This document shows positions 45,001 to 52,476 of a DNA stretch of 64,000 nucleotides, piece by piece. The first letter of the stretch is position 1; each line of letters opens with the position of its first letter. This DNA is from an uncultured Erythrobacter sp. (lineage in GTDB: Bacteria > Pseudomonadota > Alphaproteobacteria > Sphingomonadales > Sphingomonadaceae). Position numbers and translations under genes: made by a program. The stretch spans positions 520,709 through 584,708 of the forward strand of contig NZ_CANMZM010000003.1 of NCBI RefSeq assembly GCF_947502395.1, read 5' to 3'. A model generated the notes under the pieces. It was given only the letters and a program-made list of their open reading frames with translations, searched no databases and was not told the DNA's origin.

Positions 45001-45157
45001 AACCGGTAACGGTGATCGCGCCTTCATCTTCTGCTGCGTTTTCGGTGGTGACATCGACGGTTTCGTCATTGTCCTGTGCGTAAGCTGGCGTGGTGGCCAG
45101 CGCAAATCCGACCGCAAGCGAACCTGCGCTCAGACGGAGTTTTGTCGAAATTTTCAT
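42065..45157 (-). CDS. TonB-dependent outer-membrane receptor 1
   Basis: 1030 residues from the ATG at 45157, which begins the signal peptide MKISTKLRLSAGSLAVGFAL ... AYAQ after a GAGG box. A plug domain follows (ITVTGSRIRLPNLESTEPTV, GTNRSLTLLNGRRVV, STAGAPVYGSDAIAGTVNLIL). A long beta-barrel then ends in FSASVTKSF, with the C-terminal Phe needed for BAM recognition. No STN (sigma-regulator) domain precedes the plug. The size fits the large receptors of sphingomonads that take up complex organic substrates. Substrate unknown. Its signal peptide closely matches that of receptor 2. Confidence 0.93.
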   Translation of the reverse strand: MKISTKLRLSAGSLAVGFALATTPAYAQDNDETVDVTTENAAEDEGAITVTGSRIRLPNLESTEPTVTITDEFIDQRNFINVADALNDLPIIRGSVTPNGGESAFGQGVNFINIFGLGTNRSLTLLNGRRVVSSNTPTLFGPGAPGLQVDLNVIPAALVKQVDIASTAGAPVYGSDAIAGTVNLILDDEYEGLELTATSSIYQQGDGFQYRFEGVYGTQFADGRGHLQLSSFYTQTDGILQNQRQNFRDNIENEPNTLDFLRLDPDLPLDTGPNDGVPSQVAFRGVNLIVLSNNGVIFGGPIGVGFGSQPGDTVFQFDAGGDLIPFTVGARTSGIRAVGGGDGFQFVDFNQLTSDLRRFGANVFANYDVTDNINVFTELQYYDARADELVQQPTFNTPLFGGGSSALTFSIDNPFLNDQARGVLAANGVDTFTLSRANVGFADLTGFAETELLRGVLGARGDFELMGRDWNWEGSFVYGSTDVTDNRQDINQQLFANATNVALDANGVIQCAANLGPVDNPVQPGSPVTPIADTNCVPFNFFGLQASPEALAYVIEENQTLSELEQVVINVNVGGSPFAVFGNDVGVNIGYEHRSETGRFNPSEFEQLGRGRGAAITPIEGSFNVDEVFGELFVPLVTPENDFIVESITAYARGRYVDNTVNGGFFSWAAGGSIAPVPDIEFRGNFTRSFRAPAVTELFLPTANAFAAVADLCSVVTPPANGGNNPEARAANCAAFNAFFPNRNDPQLAAQRTVPILAGGNPDLDNEQADSYSLGVILRPWFAPGLSLTTDYVNISISDPIANLTTAQINIACFDNDEFNAADPANGNAFCSLIQRDAIGEVIADASNPGVRTGFTNGNGIDFEGIQSELNYSTSLESVGIPGDLALRGSLQVVLQRVIDITGVAPGRSDAVIGDPTWSGQLAAQYRLNNFGFGTVLNYTGEQLFSRTDRTPDARQFDQLRDFVTADFNIFFETDDDFRFNFVVSNAFGRECQRLNDFCIPGVSPAGNPAGNAINDAFGRQFSASVTKSF

Positions 45158-45519
45158 GTGGTGCTTACCCTCAATCAAAGCATACATCACGCTTTCCGCG
45201 ATGCATCAGTTGGCGGATCAGGGTGAGCTTTCACCTTCATAAGGGTTGTTGCGCCCTGATCACTCTGACGGGCATCCTGCCAACGCAGCAGAATCATCCA
45301 CTACGCGCTAGCCAGTCAGTCCCGAGAGCGTGGGTGACGCAAAGCTCACTGATTTGGAAGAGGAGCCCGAGAGCGCTGCGCAATAAATGCAAAGACCTGT
45401 ATCTAGAATGCAACAGTGGTGTGAAGGGCCAGATCACGAAATGCGTTAGTCAGTCTTGCAAACAAAAAGAGCCGCGGACGGGATGCGTCCGCGGCTCTCT
45501 TGTTTCAATCTCAGTGAGA
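45158..45519. other. Intergenic region between the two TonB receptor genes
   Basis: 362 bases containing the promoter region of receptor 1 and the terminator of receptor 2 (45468-45498). Short open frames here are shadows of neither gene and look random. No RNA gene or strong secondary structure beyond the terminator was seen. Confidence 0.5.
45468..45498 (-). terminator. Rho-independent terminator of TonB receptor 2
   Basis: A perfect 13-bp stem AGAGCCGCGGACG / CGTCCGCGGCTCT with loop GGATG. On the minus strand it is followed by TTTTTGTTTG, just beyond the receptor stop at 45520. Confidence 0.9.
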
Positions 45520-48500
45520 TTAGAAGCGGAAGTTCACACCGCCGAAGAACGTACGAGCTGTGTCGTAGATCGTCGGGAAGGTGTTACCGTTACCCAGTGG
45601 TGGACCTGAAGAGGTCGATACTGGTGGCGTCTCATCAAAGATGTTGAGGATACCACCGCGCAGACGGATCGAATCGGTGATCTCGTAGAAGACCGCCCAA
45701 TCGATATAGTTGATTGATGGCAGATCATCGTCGATCTCTGGGCTGTCAACGTTCGGATCATTGTCGGTGCCTGAGAAATGACGCCAAGTGAACGTGGTCT
45801 CAAGGCTCTCAACTGGAGTTTCCCAAGTTACAAGCATACGGTGACGATACTCCGGGTTCACCGCAGACACACAACCGTTGTTGAGGAAGCCAGCACATTC
45901 GATGGGCGTGTCACCGGCGAATGATGAGAAGTCGAACTCTTCGAGGTAAGTCCCCGCGTAATCGAACCGCAAGCCACCGTATGAACCGATGTCGGTTGAG
46001 TAGTTCACCTGCAGATCGAAGCCAGAGGTTTCGAGCTCCGCGATATTCAGGTTGGTTTGCGTAAAGCCAACACCTGGGGTGCCGGCAATAAGCGAACCGT
46101 TTGGTGCACGGTTGATCAGATCACAGAAGGTTGGATTACCTGTTGTGAGACACTGATCCAGAGTGGTTTGTGCAGCGATACCGGCAGAAATGAAGCCATC
46201 TACCGAAATATCGAAATAATCGAGCGAAATTGTCAGACCCGGGACAAATGTCGGGCTGAAGACCGCGCCAAATGTATAGGTGTCTGAAACTTCAGGCTCA
46301 AGGTTCGGGTTACCACCGGTAAGCGACTGGGTTTGACCAGAGATAACATCAGGGATGTTACCGAACTGAGCTGCGGTCACGCCGGTGTTCGCACAAGCCG
46401 CTGCAGAAGCGGTTGGGAACGGCGTTGCGCACGGATCGAAGATCTGATCACCATTCGAGTTGAGCGTCGAGTTGAGGTTCGGCAGACCAGTGTTCTGGCC
46501 GGTGAACAACTCAATCACGTTCGGCGCACGCACAGCGCGCTGATACTGACCACGTAAGGTAATATCTTCGACAGGAGCCCAAGTCAGCTGAACACCATAT
46601 GCATCGGTGCTGAAGCTGTTGGAAGTGCCGTTACCATCTGTGTCATAGTCCGAATAACGATACTGCCCTGATAGTGTAAGCTCTTCAAAGAAGGGCATGT
46701 CCTGTACAATCGGGATCTGAATTTCGGCAAACAGCTCGAACACATCAACTTCACCAGCCACCGGCAGCGTCGCGCCGCCAACACCCGTAAAGCCACCGCC
46801 AGGAACCTGGCTGATTTCGTCTGGGATAGACTCAAGCGTGTCTTCGCGGACTTCAAAGCCTACGAGCAGTGCCACGCCGTCTTCGGCCCATGGTGAATTG
46901 AAACCATACTCACCAAGGTCACCCTGGATGTTACCGCCATAGACGGTTTGTGTGGTTTCACCGATGACGAGACCGACACCCTGGATGAAGTCCAGAGCAC
47001 CCTGAGAAACAAGGCTCTCACCGTTAGGGCCACGCTGGAAGATGTTGTAAGGAACACAGCCGCCCGATGGATCAGTACAAACCGCATTGCCGTCTGCATC
47101 TGTCGTCACGAGGAAGGCCTGCTGAAGGTTCGAAACGATAAAGTCGTTGGTTGAAAGAGAGCTGTCCGAAGTTTCGGAATACTGACCAAACAATTCGTAG
47201 GCCCAAATACCGTCTGCGAAGTCACCGCGAGCACCACCGATGATGCGGAACGCCGAGTTTTCGAGACGTGAGTTACGTGGACCACCTTCGACGTTACGGT
47301 GTGAAGCGAACAGGTTGTTCTGGATCGTACCGTTGGCGATATCAGCGTCAGTACAGCCAAACACTTCCGTGGCGAGGTCAATACCTGGCGTTCCGGAGAT
47401 GAATGGGTTGTCGCAGTTGATGCTATAAATCGCACCGAATGATGCGGTTTGAGCGATTTGTGCGTCAGAGATAACATCTGTGTAGCTTACATCGAGGAAG
47501 GCCTCGATGTTGTCGGTGATGTCGTAGTGAGCACGACCGTAAAGCGTGAAGCGCTCGGAAGGACGCTGGAAGAAGTTCAGAGCGCCAAAGTTAAACGTCT
47601 GAGCTGGACCACCAACAAATGGAACAATTGTGCCGTCCAATTCTTGGAACACGTCATCAACATCGTCGGGATTACCGTCGATATCGTTGAAGTCCGCAAA
47701 ACGACGGAAGTTCGACGAGCCGACGCAGCCAGCACCGCCAAAGGAAGTCGCAGCGCTCGATTCACCAATGGTGCAAGCCGAGAAAGAACGGTTGTCCTGG
47801 GTGACCTGATTACGCTGCTCGTAAGAAGCGTAGACCGTCACGTTACCGCGACCGTCAGAGGTGTTAGTACCGATCATACCGGTAATGACGAATTCTTCAC
47901 CGTCGATGATGCCATCCGGCACCGGCTGCTGCGCAGCGGCTGTCACGTTGTTGAAGAAGTCGTTGCCGTTTCCGGTCTGTTGGAAGTTGCCCTGGAAATC
48001 GAGCTCGACACCTTCAAAGTCGCGACGAAGGATGAAGTTGGCAACACCGCCAACCGCATCGGAACCGTACACAGCCGAAGCACCACCGGTCAGGACGTCA
48101 ACGCGTTCGATCAGTTGGGTCGGGATAAGGTCAAGGTTGGCCGAGGAAATACTTGATGAACCGTAAGGAAGGCGGCGACCGTCGATCAATACGAGGGTGC
48201 GAACCGAACCGATACCGCGCAGGTTCAGGGTAGCAGTACCCGATGCACCGTTGGAAACCTCACCCGCTTGGCCGGCAAAAACCTGCGGCAACTGGTTGAC
48301 GAGGTCTTCCACGCGGACCGTACCTTGAGACTGAAGCTGTTGTTGCGAAACAGACAGAACCGGTGCGGCACCTTCGAGGTTTGGATTGAGGTTAAGACGC
48401 GAGCCCGTGACCACGATGCCGCGATCTTCGGCTTCCTCTTCTTCCGTCGTAACATCTGCTTCCTGCGCAAACGCAGGCGATGCAGCCAGAGCAACACCGA

Positions 48501-48546
48501 CAGCAAAGCTGCCAGCACTCAGGCGTAGTTTTGATGATCTTCTCAT
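45520..48546 (-). CDS. TonB-dependent outer-membrane receptor 2
   Basis: 1008 residues from the ATG at 48546, giving the signal peptide MRRSSKLRLSAGSFAVGVAL ... AFAQ. The plug domain has IVVTGSRLNLNPN, GIGSVRTLVLIDGRRLPYG and LTGGASAVYGSDAVGGVANFIL. The barrel ends FFGGVNFRF with a terminal Phe. No STN domain. Domain order and signal peptide match receptor 1, so the two probably arose by duplication and then diverged in the barrel. Substrate unknown. Tandem receptors of this size often take up related organic compounds. Confidence 0.93.
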   Translation of the reverse strand: MRRSSKLRLSAGSFAVGVALAASPAFAQEADVTTEEEEAEDRGIVVTGSRLNLNPNLEGAAPVLSVSQQQLQSQGTVRVEDLVNQLPQVFAGQAGEVSNGASGTATLNLRGIGSVRTLVLIDGRRLPYGSSSISSANLDLIPTQLIERVDVLTGGASAVYGSDAVGGVANFILRRDFEGVELDFQGNFQQTGNGNDFFNNVTAAAQQPVPDGIIDGEEFVITGMIGTNTSDGRGNVTVYASYEQRNQVTQDNRSFSACTIGESSAATSFGGAGCVGSSNFRRFADFNDIDGNPDDVDDVFQELDGTIVPFVGGPAQTFNFGALNFFQRPSERFTLYGRAHYDITDNIEAFLDVSYTDVISDAQIAQTASFGAIYSINCDNPFISGTPGIDLATEVFGCTDADIANGTIQNNLFASHRNVEGGPRNSRLENSAFRIIGGARGDFADGIWAYELFGQYSETSDSSLSTNDFIVSNLQQAFLVTTDADGNAVCTDPSGGCVPYNIFQRGPNGESLVSQGALDFIQGVGLVIGETTQTVYGGNIQGDLGEYGFNSPWAEDGVALLVGFEVREDTLESIPDEISQVPGGGFTGVGGATLPVAGEVDVFELFAEIQIPIVQDMPFFEELTLSGQYRYSDYDTDGNGTSNSFSTDAYGVQLTWAPVEDITLRGQYQRAVRAPNVIELFTGQNTGLPNLNSTLNSNGDQIFDPCATPFPTASAAACANTGVTAAQFGNIPDVISGQTQSLTGGNPNLEPEVSDTYTFGAVFSPTFVPGLTISLDYFDISVDGFISAGIAAQTTLDQCLTTGNPTFCDLINRAPNGSLIAGTPGVGFTQTNLNIAELETSGFDLQVNYSTDIGSYGGLRFDYAGTYLEEFDFSSFAGDTPIECAGFLNNGCVSAVNPEYRHRMLVTWETPVESLETTFTWRHFSGTDNDPNVDSPEIDDDLPSINYIDWAVFYEITDSIRLRGGILNIFDETPPVSTSSGPPLGNGNTFPTIYDTARTFFGGVNFRF

Positions 48547-49032
48547 TGGATTTAATACCCCTAATGACGGTCCAAACACCTTGCCCGCACGCGAGTTTTA
48601 GTGATCAAACCAACACTGACATAGAATATGATCCACCCATTTGGTGGCTGAAGCATACCCAGTCTCTCGTAAGACGGAATGTATGCGCACGCGACGAAAT
48701 TCCCCGCTAACAGCAAAGCTGCTTTACGCATAAATTGTCCGTCCCTGCATGCACGGTTGGCGGAATAGAGCTCACAATGGAAGAGATGACGGCACAGGAG
48801 GCCAACAAAGCGCAACGGTGTAACGCGATTGCAACACACCGTTTTACATTTGACGATGAGGCGACTTGTGCGTGCGCCGAGTTGTCCATCCCCTTGAAAA
48901 GTGGCGCAGTGTTGGGATTGGTCCAAAGGTGGTGCCGAGCGCTTTGGAATGCCTGCTTGATTCCGTTGCCCGCCTGCAATAGGCGATTTGCCACAATAAA
49001 CGTTTACGTAAACGGGAAGGAGCCCTGCCGCT
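48547..49032. other. Divergent intergenic region between TonB receptor 2 and thiolase
   Basis: 486 bases without a supported gene. Open frames on both strands here lack good starts and homology-like sequence. It holds promoters for the divergent receptor and thiolase genes. A 20-base site at 48819-48838 resembles the clpB palindrome. Confidence 0.5.
48819..48838. promoter_or_regulatory. Site related to the clpB upstream palindrome
   Basis: GTGTAACGCGATTGCAACAC shares 15 of 20 bases with the perfect palindrome at 39309-39328, including the GTGT edge and the whole right half ATTGCAACAC. It sits midway in the divergent spacer between the receptor and thiolase genes. Confidence 0.4.
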
Positions 49033-50205
49033 ATGACAACCGCTTATATCGTTGACGCAGTCCGCACTGCTGGAGGCCGTCGCGGTGGCCGCTTGGCAGG
49101 GGTGCACCCGGTCGATCTGCTTGCCAAGTCATTGGACGCGGTGGTTGGGCGGAGCGGGATTGACCCGAGCGCGGTCGATGATGTGGTGACTGGGTGCGTG
49201 ACGCAGGCAGGCGAACAGGCGATGCAAGTGGGACGCATGGGTGTTCTCGCCTCAAAACTGCTTCCTCAATCCACCCCGGCTGTTTCGATTGACCGTCAGT
49301 GTGGTTCATCTCAGCAAGCCATCCAGTTTGCTGCCCAAGCGGTAATGAGCGGGACGCAGGATGTTGTCATTGCATCAGGCGTTGAAAGCATGAGTCGCGT
49401 TCCAATGGGTTCAAACGCCACCTTCCACATGAAAGAAGGCCTCGGCCACTACATGTCGCCAGATATCCAGGCGAAGTATCCCAATGTTCAATTCAGCCAG
49501 TTCATGGGCGCTGAGATGATCGCCAAGAAGCATGGAATGACAAAGGACGAGCTCGATGCGTTCTCCTTTAACAGCCACAAGAAAGCGATTGCCGCGACCG
49601 AGGCGGGCGCGTTTGAAAACGAGATCGTGCCCATCGATATCGAAACACCCGAAGGTGACGATACCCACACTGTAGACGAAGGCATCCGCTTTGATGCCAC
49701 CCTCGAGGGGATCGCAGGCGTTAAGCTGATTGACCCGAACGGCATGGTGACAGCGGCAAGTGCAAGCCAGATTTGTGATGGGTCTTCGGCAGTGCTCGTG
49801 GTGTCAGAAGAGGCGCTTAGGCAACATAACCTCACGCCAATGGCGCGTATTCATAACCTCACCGTCACCGCGGGCGATCCGGTGATCATGCTGGAAGAGC
49901 CGCTGTTCGCAACCGACAAGGCACTTGAGCGCGCTGGGCTCAAAATCGACGATATTGACCTTTATGAAGTGAACGAGGCGTTTGCGCCTGTTCCTATGGC
50001 ATGGCTTAAGCACACCGGTGCTGACCCGGAAAAGCTCAACGTCCACGGCGGCGCGATTGCGCTTGGCCACCCGCTCGGTGCTTCGGGCACCAAGTTGATG
50101 GCGACACTGGTCCACGGGTTAAAGCGCCACGGAAAGAAATACGGACTTCAAACGATGTGCGAAGGCGGCGGCGTTGCCAATGTCACCATCGTAGAGTCAC
50201 TATAA
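49033..50205 (+). CDS. Acetyl-CoA acyltransferase (thiolase)
   Basis: 390 residues. A catalytic Cys lies near residue 90 in SIDRQCGSSQQA, and a His in NVHGGAIALGHPLGASG. A second Cys lies in QTMCEGGGVANVTI. The last motif is of the FadA5/FadA-like degradative type rather than the biosynthetic CIGGGMG. The enzyme cleaves 3-ketoacyl-CoA in fatty acid, sterol or ring-fragment degradation. It is followed 30 bases later by an HSD10-like dehydrogenase, giving two adjacent beta-oxidation steps. The GGAAGGAG box supports the ATG. Confidence 0.92.
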   Translation: MTTAYIVDAVRTAGGRRGGRLAGVHPVDLLAKSLDAVVGRSGIDPSAVDDVVTGCVTQAGEQAMQVGRMGVLASKLLPQSTPAVSIDRQCGSSQQAIQFAAQAVMSGTQDVVIASGVESMSRVPMGSNATFHMKEGLGHYMSPDIQAKYPNVQFSQFMGAEMIAKKHGMTKDELDAFSFNSHKKAIAATEAGAFENEIVPIDIETPEGDDTHTVDEGIRFDATLEGIAGVKLIDPNGMVTAASASQICDGSSAVLVVSEEALRQHNLTPMARIHNLTVTAGDPVIMLEEPLFATDKALERAGLKIDDIDLYEVNEAFAPVPMAWLKHTGADPEKLNVHGGAIALGHPLGASGTKLMATLVHGLKRHGKKYGLQTMCEGGGVANVTIVESL

Positions 50206-50235
50206 GTCTCCCTGGAATTTGGAAGAGGAAATCTA

Positions 50236-51036
50236 ATGGAAGTTTCAGCCAACACTCCCGCAGTCGTCACCGGCGGCGCTTCGGGCCTCGGTGCCGCCAC
50301 TGTGCGCGCGCTCGCTGCCAAAGGTGCCAAAGTCGCGATCTTCGATATGAACGAAGAGAAGGGCGAAGCGATGGCGGCCGAAGTCGGCGGCATTTTCTGC
50401 AAGGTCAACGTGACCAGCGATGAAGACGTCGATGCAGGCTTTGCCAAAGCGCGCGACGCACACGGTCAAGAGCGTATCCTCGTAAACTGCGCAGGAATCG
50501 GCAATGCTATGAAAACCGCCAGCCGCGTACGTGATGAGAACGGCGGGTTGACCGGCGAAACCAAGCACTTCTTGCTGTCTGCGTTCGATTTCGTGATTCA
50601 GGTGAACCTTGTCGGTACCTTCCGCTGTATCGCAAAATCAGCAGCTGGTATGCTGACGCTCGATCCGCTTTCGGAAGACGGCAATCGCGGCGCGATTGTG
50701 AACACGGCTTCTGTTGCTGCTGAAGACGGCCAGATGGGCCAAGCTGCATACTCTGCATCTAAAGGCGGCGTTGTTGGCATGACTTTGCCGATCGCGCGCG
50801 ACCTTATGAGTGAAGGCATCCGTGTGAACACGATCCTTCCCGGTATCTTCGAAACCCCACTGATGAACGCGGCGCCTCAGAAGGTGAAAGACGCTCTGGC
50901 AGCTTCTGTGCCTTTCCCCAAGCGTTTGGGCTATCCTGAAGAGTACGCCAAGCTTGCGATGACCATGATCGAAACGGCTTACTTTAACGGCGAAGACGTG
51001 CGTCTCGACGGTGCGATCCGCATGGCACCGCGTTAA
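50236..51036 (+). CDS. Short-chain dehydrogenase, 3-hydroxyacyl-CoA dehydrogenase type 2-like
   Basis: 266-residue NAD-dependent SDR. Cofactor motif TGGASGLG, NNAG-equivalent VNCAGIG and the catalytic YSASK with the upstream Ser in IVNTASVAAEDG are present. The insertion and C-terminal NGEDVRLDGAIRMAPR resemble HSD17B10-type enzymes that oxidise 3-hydroxyacyl-CoA. It lies directly after thiolase, so the pair would perform the last two steps of a beta-oxidation cycle. GAGGAAA box before the ATG. Confidence 0.9.
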   Translation: MEVSANTPAVVTGGASGLGAATVRALAAKGAKVAIFDMNEEKGEAMAAEVGGIFCKVNVTSDEDVDAGFAKARDAHGQERILVNCAGIGNAMKTASRVRDENGGLTGETKHFLLSAFDFVIQVNLVGTFRCIAKSAAGMLTLDPLSEDGNRGAIVNTASVAAEDGQMGQAAYSASKGGVVGMTLPIARDLMSEGIRVNTILPGIFETPLMNAAPQKVKDALAASVPFPKRLGYPEEYAKLAMTMIETAYFNGEDVRLDGAIRMAPR

Positions 51037-51061
51037 AGCTCACCTCATTGTACAACAAGGG

Positions 51062-51091
51062 AACCCCCGGCGCTTCAAAGTGCTGGGGGTT
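51062..51091 (+). terminator. Rho-independent terminator after the SDR gene
   Basis: AACCCCCGGCGC-TTCAAA-GTGCTGGGGGTT forms a 12-bp stem with two G-T wobbles, followed by TCTTTTG. It ends the thiolase-SDR transcript. Confidence 0.85.
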
Positions 51092-51183
51092 TCTTTTGTC
51101 CGAAACTTTTGTCTCTCGCCCGACAAAGCCTTGCTTCTTAGGAATTTTCAGTCACAAGATTGGTGTCGAGGGAGGGATTGCTC

Positions 51184-52323
51184 ATGCGGCTTGGATATCT
51201 ATTGGCAGCAATTGTGGGGTTTGTGCCAGGTGCAGCAAGCGCCGAACCACAGACTGAATTACGCGACATTGACTCATCCAGGGAGGCCAAGCTCGCAGAA
51301 TTTGACGAATTCGCACATCAGTTTCGTCGCGAGAATTCTGTGCTTTCGATGTCCTATGCAATCGTAATGGACGGCGAGATCGTCGCCGCGCAAGGCATCG
51401 GGTGGCAGGATCATGATGCGGAAGAGCCAACCACTGCTGACACGAGCTACCTCGTGGCATCCATCACAAAGACATTCAGCGCAGCCACGTTGATCGGAAT
51501 GGATGCCGACGGTGTCGTCGACCTCGACGATGCATTCACCAAGCTCTCCGATTGGGATGGTCGTTGCGAATGGCTTTCGAACAGTCAAAACATCTTTGGC
51601 GGCGGGGTGGAACTGGTCGATGGCTATACTCCGCCACCGATTGATTGCAGTGCGACGCTGTCGTTGCGCGACGTATTGCAAATGCGCGTGCTTGGCGAGC
51701 CGGGCACCAACTTTTTGTACAATCCGTTAGTATTTGGGCGGCTTTCCAATTGGGTGGAAGAGCAGACCGGCGAGAGCTTTGATGTGTGGATGCGCCGCTA
51801 TGTCCTCGACAAGGCGGGGCTGAAAGACATCGCTGCTGGGTGGCGCGATCCGAAGGGCGGTGATGCCTTGCGCATGCTGGCTCCGCCCTTTCGCCATGCG
51901 CCCGAACAGGACGACAACCTCGATCCCTCATCGCTTCCCAATCCAGAGCTCAACGCGTCGAGTGGCATTATTTCAAGCGCTGTTGGATTGGCAAACTACT
52001 CAATCGCACTTGATGAAGGTGGCATCCTTGCACCCGATCAGCTCAGGGCAATGTGGGAGCGCCCGATCAATGCAGATGGAAACCCATCGGACTATGCTCA
52101 TGGCTGGTGGGCCCAGGACTGGAACGGCAAACGCCTTCTCTGGCACGGCGGCTGGTGGCCCGATGCCTACGCCGGAATGCTGCTGAAAGTGCCTGACGAA
52201 GGGCTCACGCTCGTGGCGCTCGGCAATACCGATGGATTGAACTGGCAAAATCGCATACAAGTGGCCGAGATTGAGAAGTCAGCATTGGCTCTAAAATTTC
52301 TGGAGTTGTTTGCGTCTGATTGA
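51184..52323 (+). CDS. Periplasmic serine hydrolase of the class C beta-lactamase family
   Basis: 379 residues. Signal peptide MRLGYLLAAIVGFVPGAASA. The nucleophile Ser-x-x-Lys is in VASITKTFS. A Tyr occurs in FLYNPLVFGRL and the Lys-Thr-Gly position reads WHGGWW. The usual YxN motif here reads YNP, so the general-base region is altered. Members act as esterases, D-aminopeptidases or peptidases rather than beta-lactamases, and the substrate is unclear. The ATG at 51184 follows GGGAGGG. An upstream start at 51160 lacks signal-peptide character. Confidence 0.82.
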   Translation: MRLGYLLAAIVGFVPGAASAEPQTELRDIDSSREAKLAEFDEFAHQFRRENSVLSMSYAIVMDGEIVAAQGIGWQDHDAEEPTTADTSYLVASITKTFSAATLIGMDADGVVDLDDAFTKLSDWDGRCEWLSNSQNIFGGGVELVDGYTPPPIDCSATLSLRDVLQMRVLGEPGTNFLYNPLVFGRLSNWVEEQTGESFDVWMRRYVLDKAGLKDIAAGWRDPKGGDALRMLAPPFRHAPEQDDNLDPSSLPNPELNASSGIISSAVGLANYSIALDEGGILAPDQLRAMWERPINADGNPSDYAHGWWAQDWNGKRLLWHGGWWPDAYAGMLLKVPDEGLTLVALGNTDGLNWQNRIQVAEIEKSALALKFLELFASD

Positions 52324-52476
52324 TCTTGTTCAGGCCGTCGAGTGGATCGGATGCGCTCGCTCATCACCCGTTCAAGTTGCGTTGACCAGAGCAACAATCT
52401 ATCAGCCGCACAGCTGAATTGATGCGCGACGGGGCAAACCCCTATCTGCGCCAACTGGAAGGAAAGATTGTTCATC

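Noticed and set aside
47449..48156. A 235-codon plus-strand frame antisense to TonB receptor 2
   Set aside because: It is the complement of conserved plug and barrel sequence and shows no family motif.
48735..49055. A 106-codon plus-strand frame in the receptor-thiolase spacer
   Set aside because: Cys- and Arg-rich random-looking product that overlaps the thiolase start, with no good ribosome-binding site.
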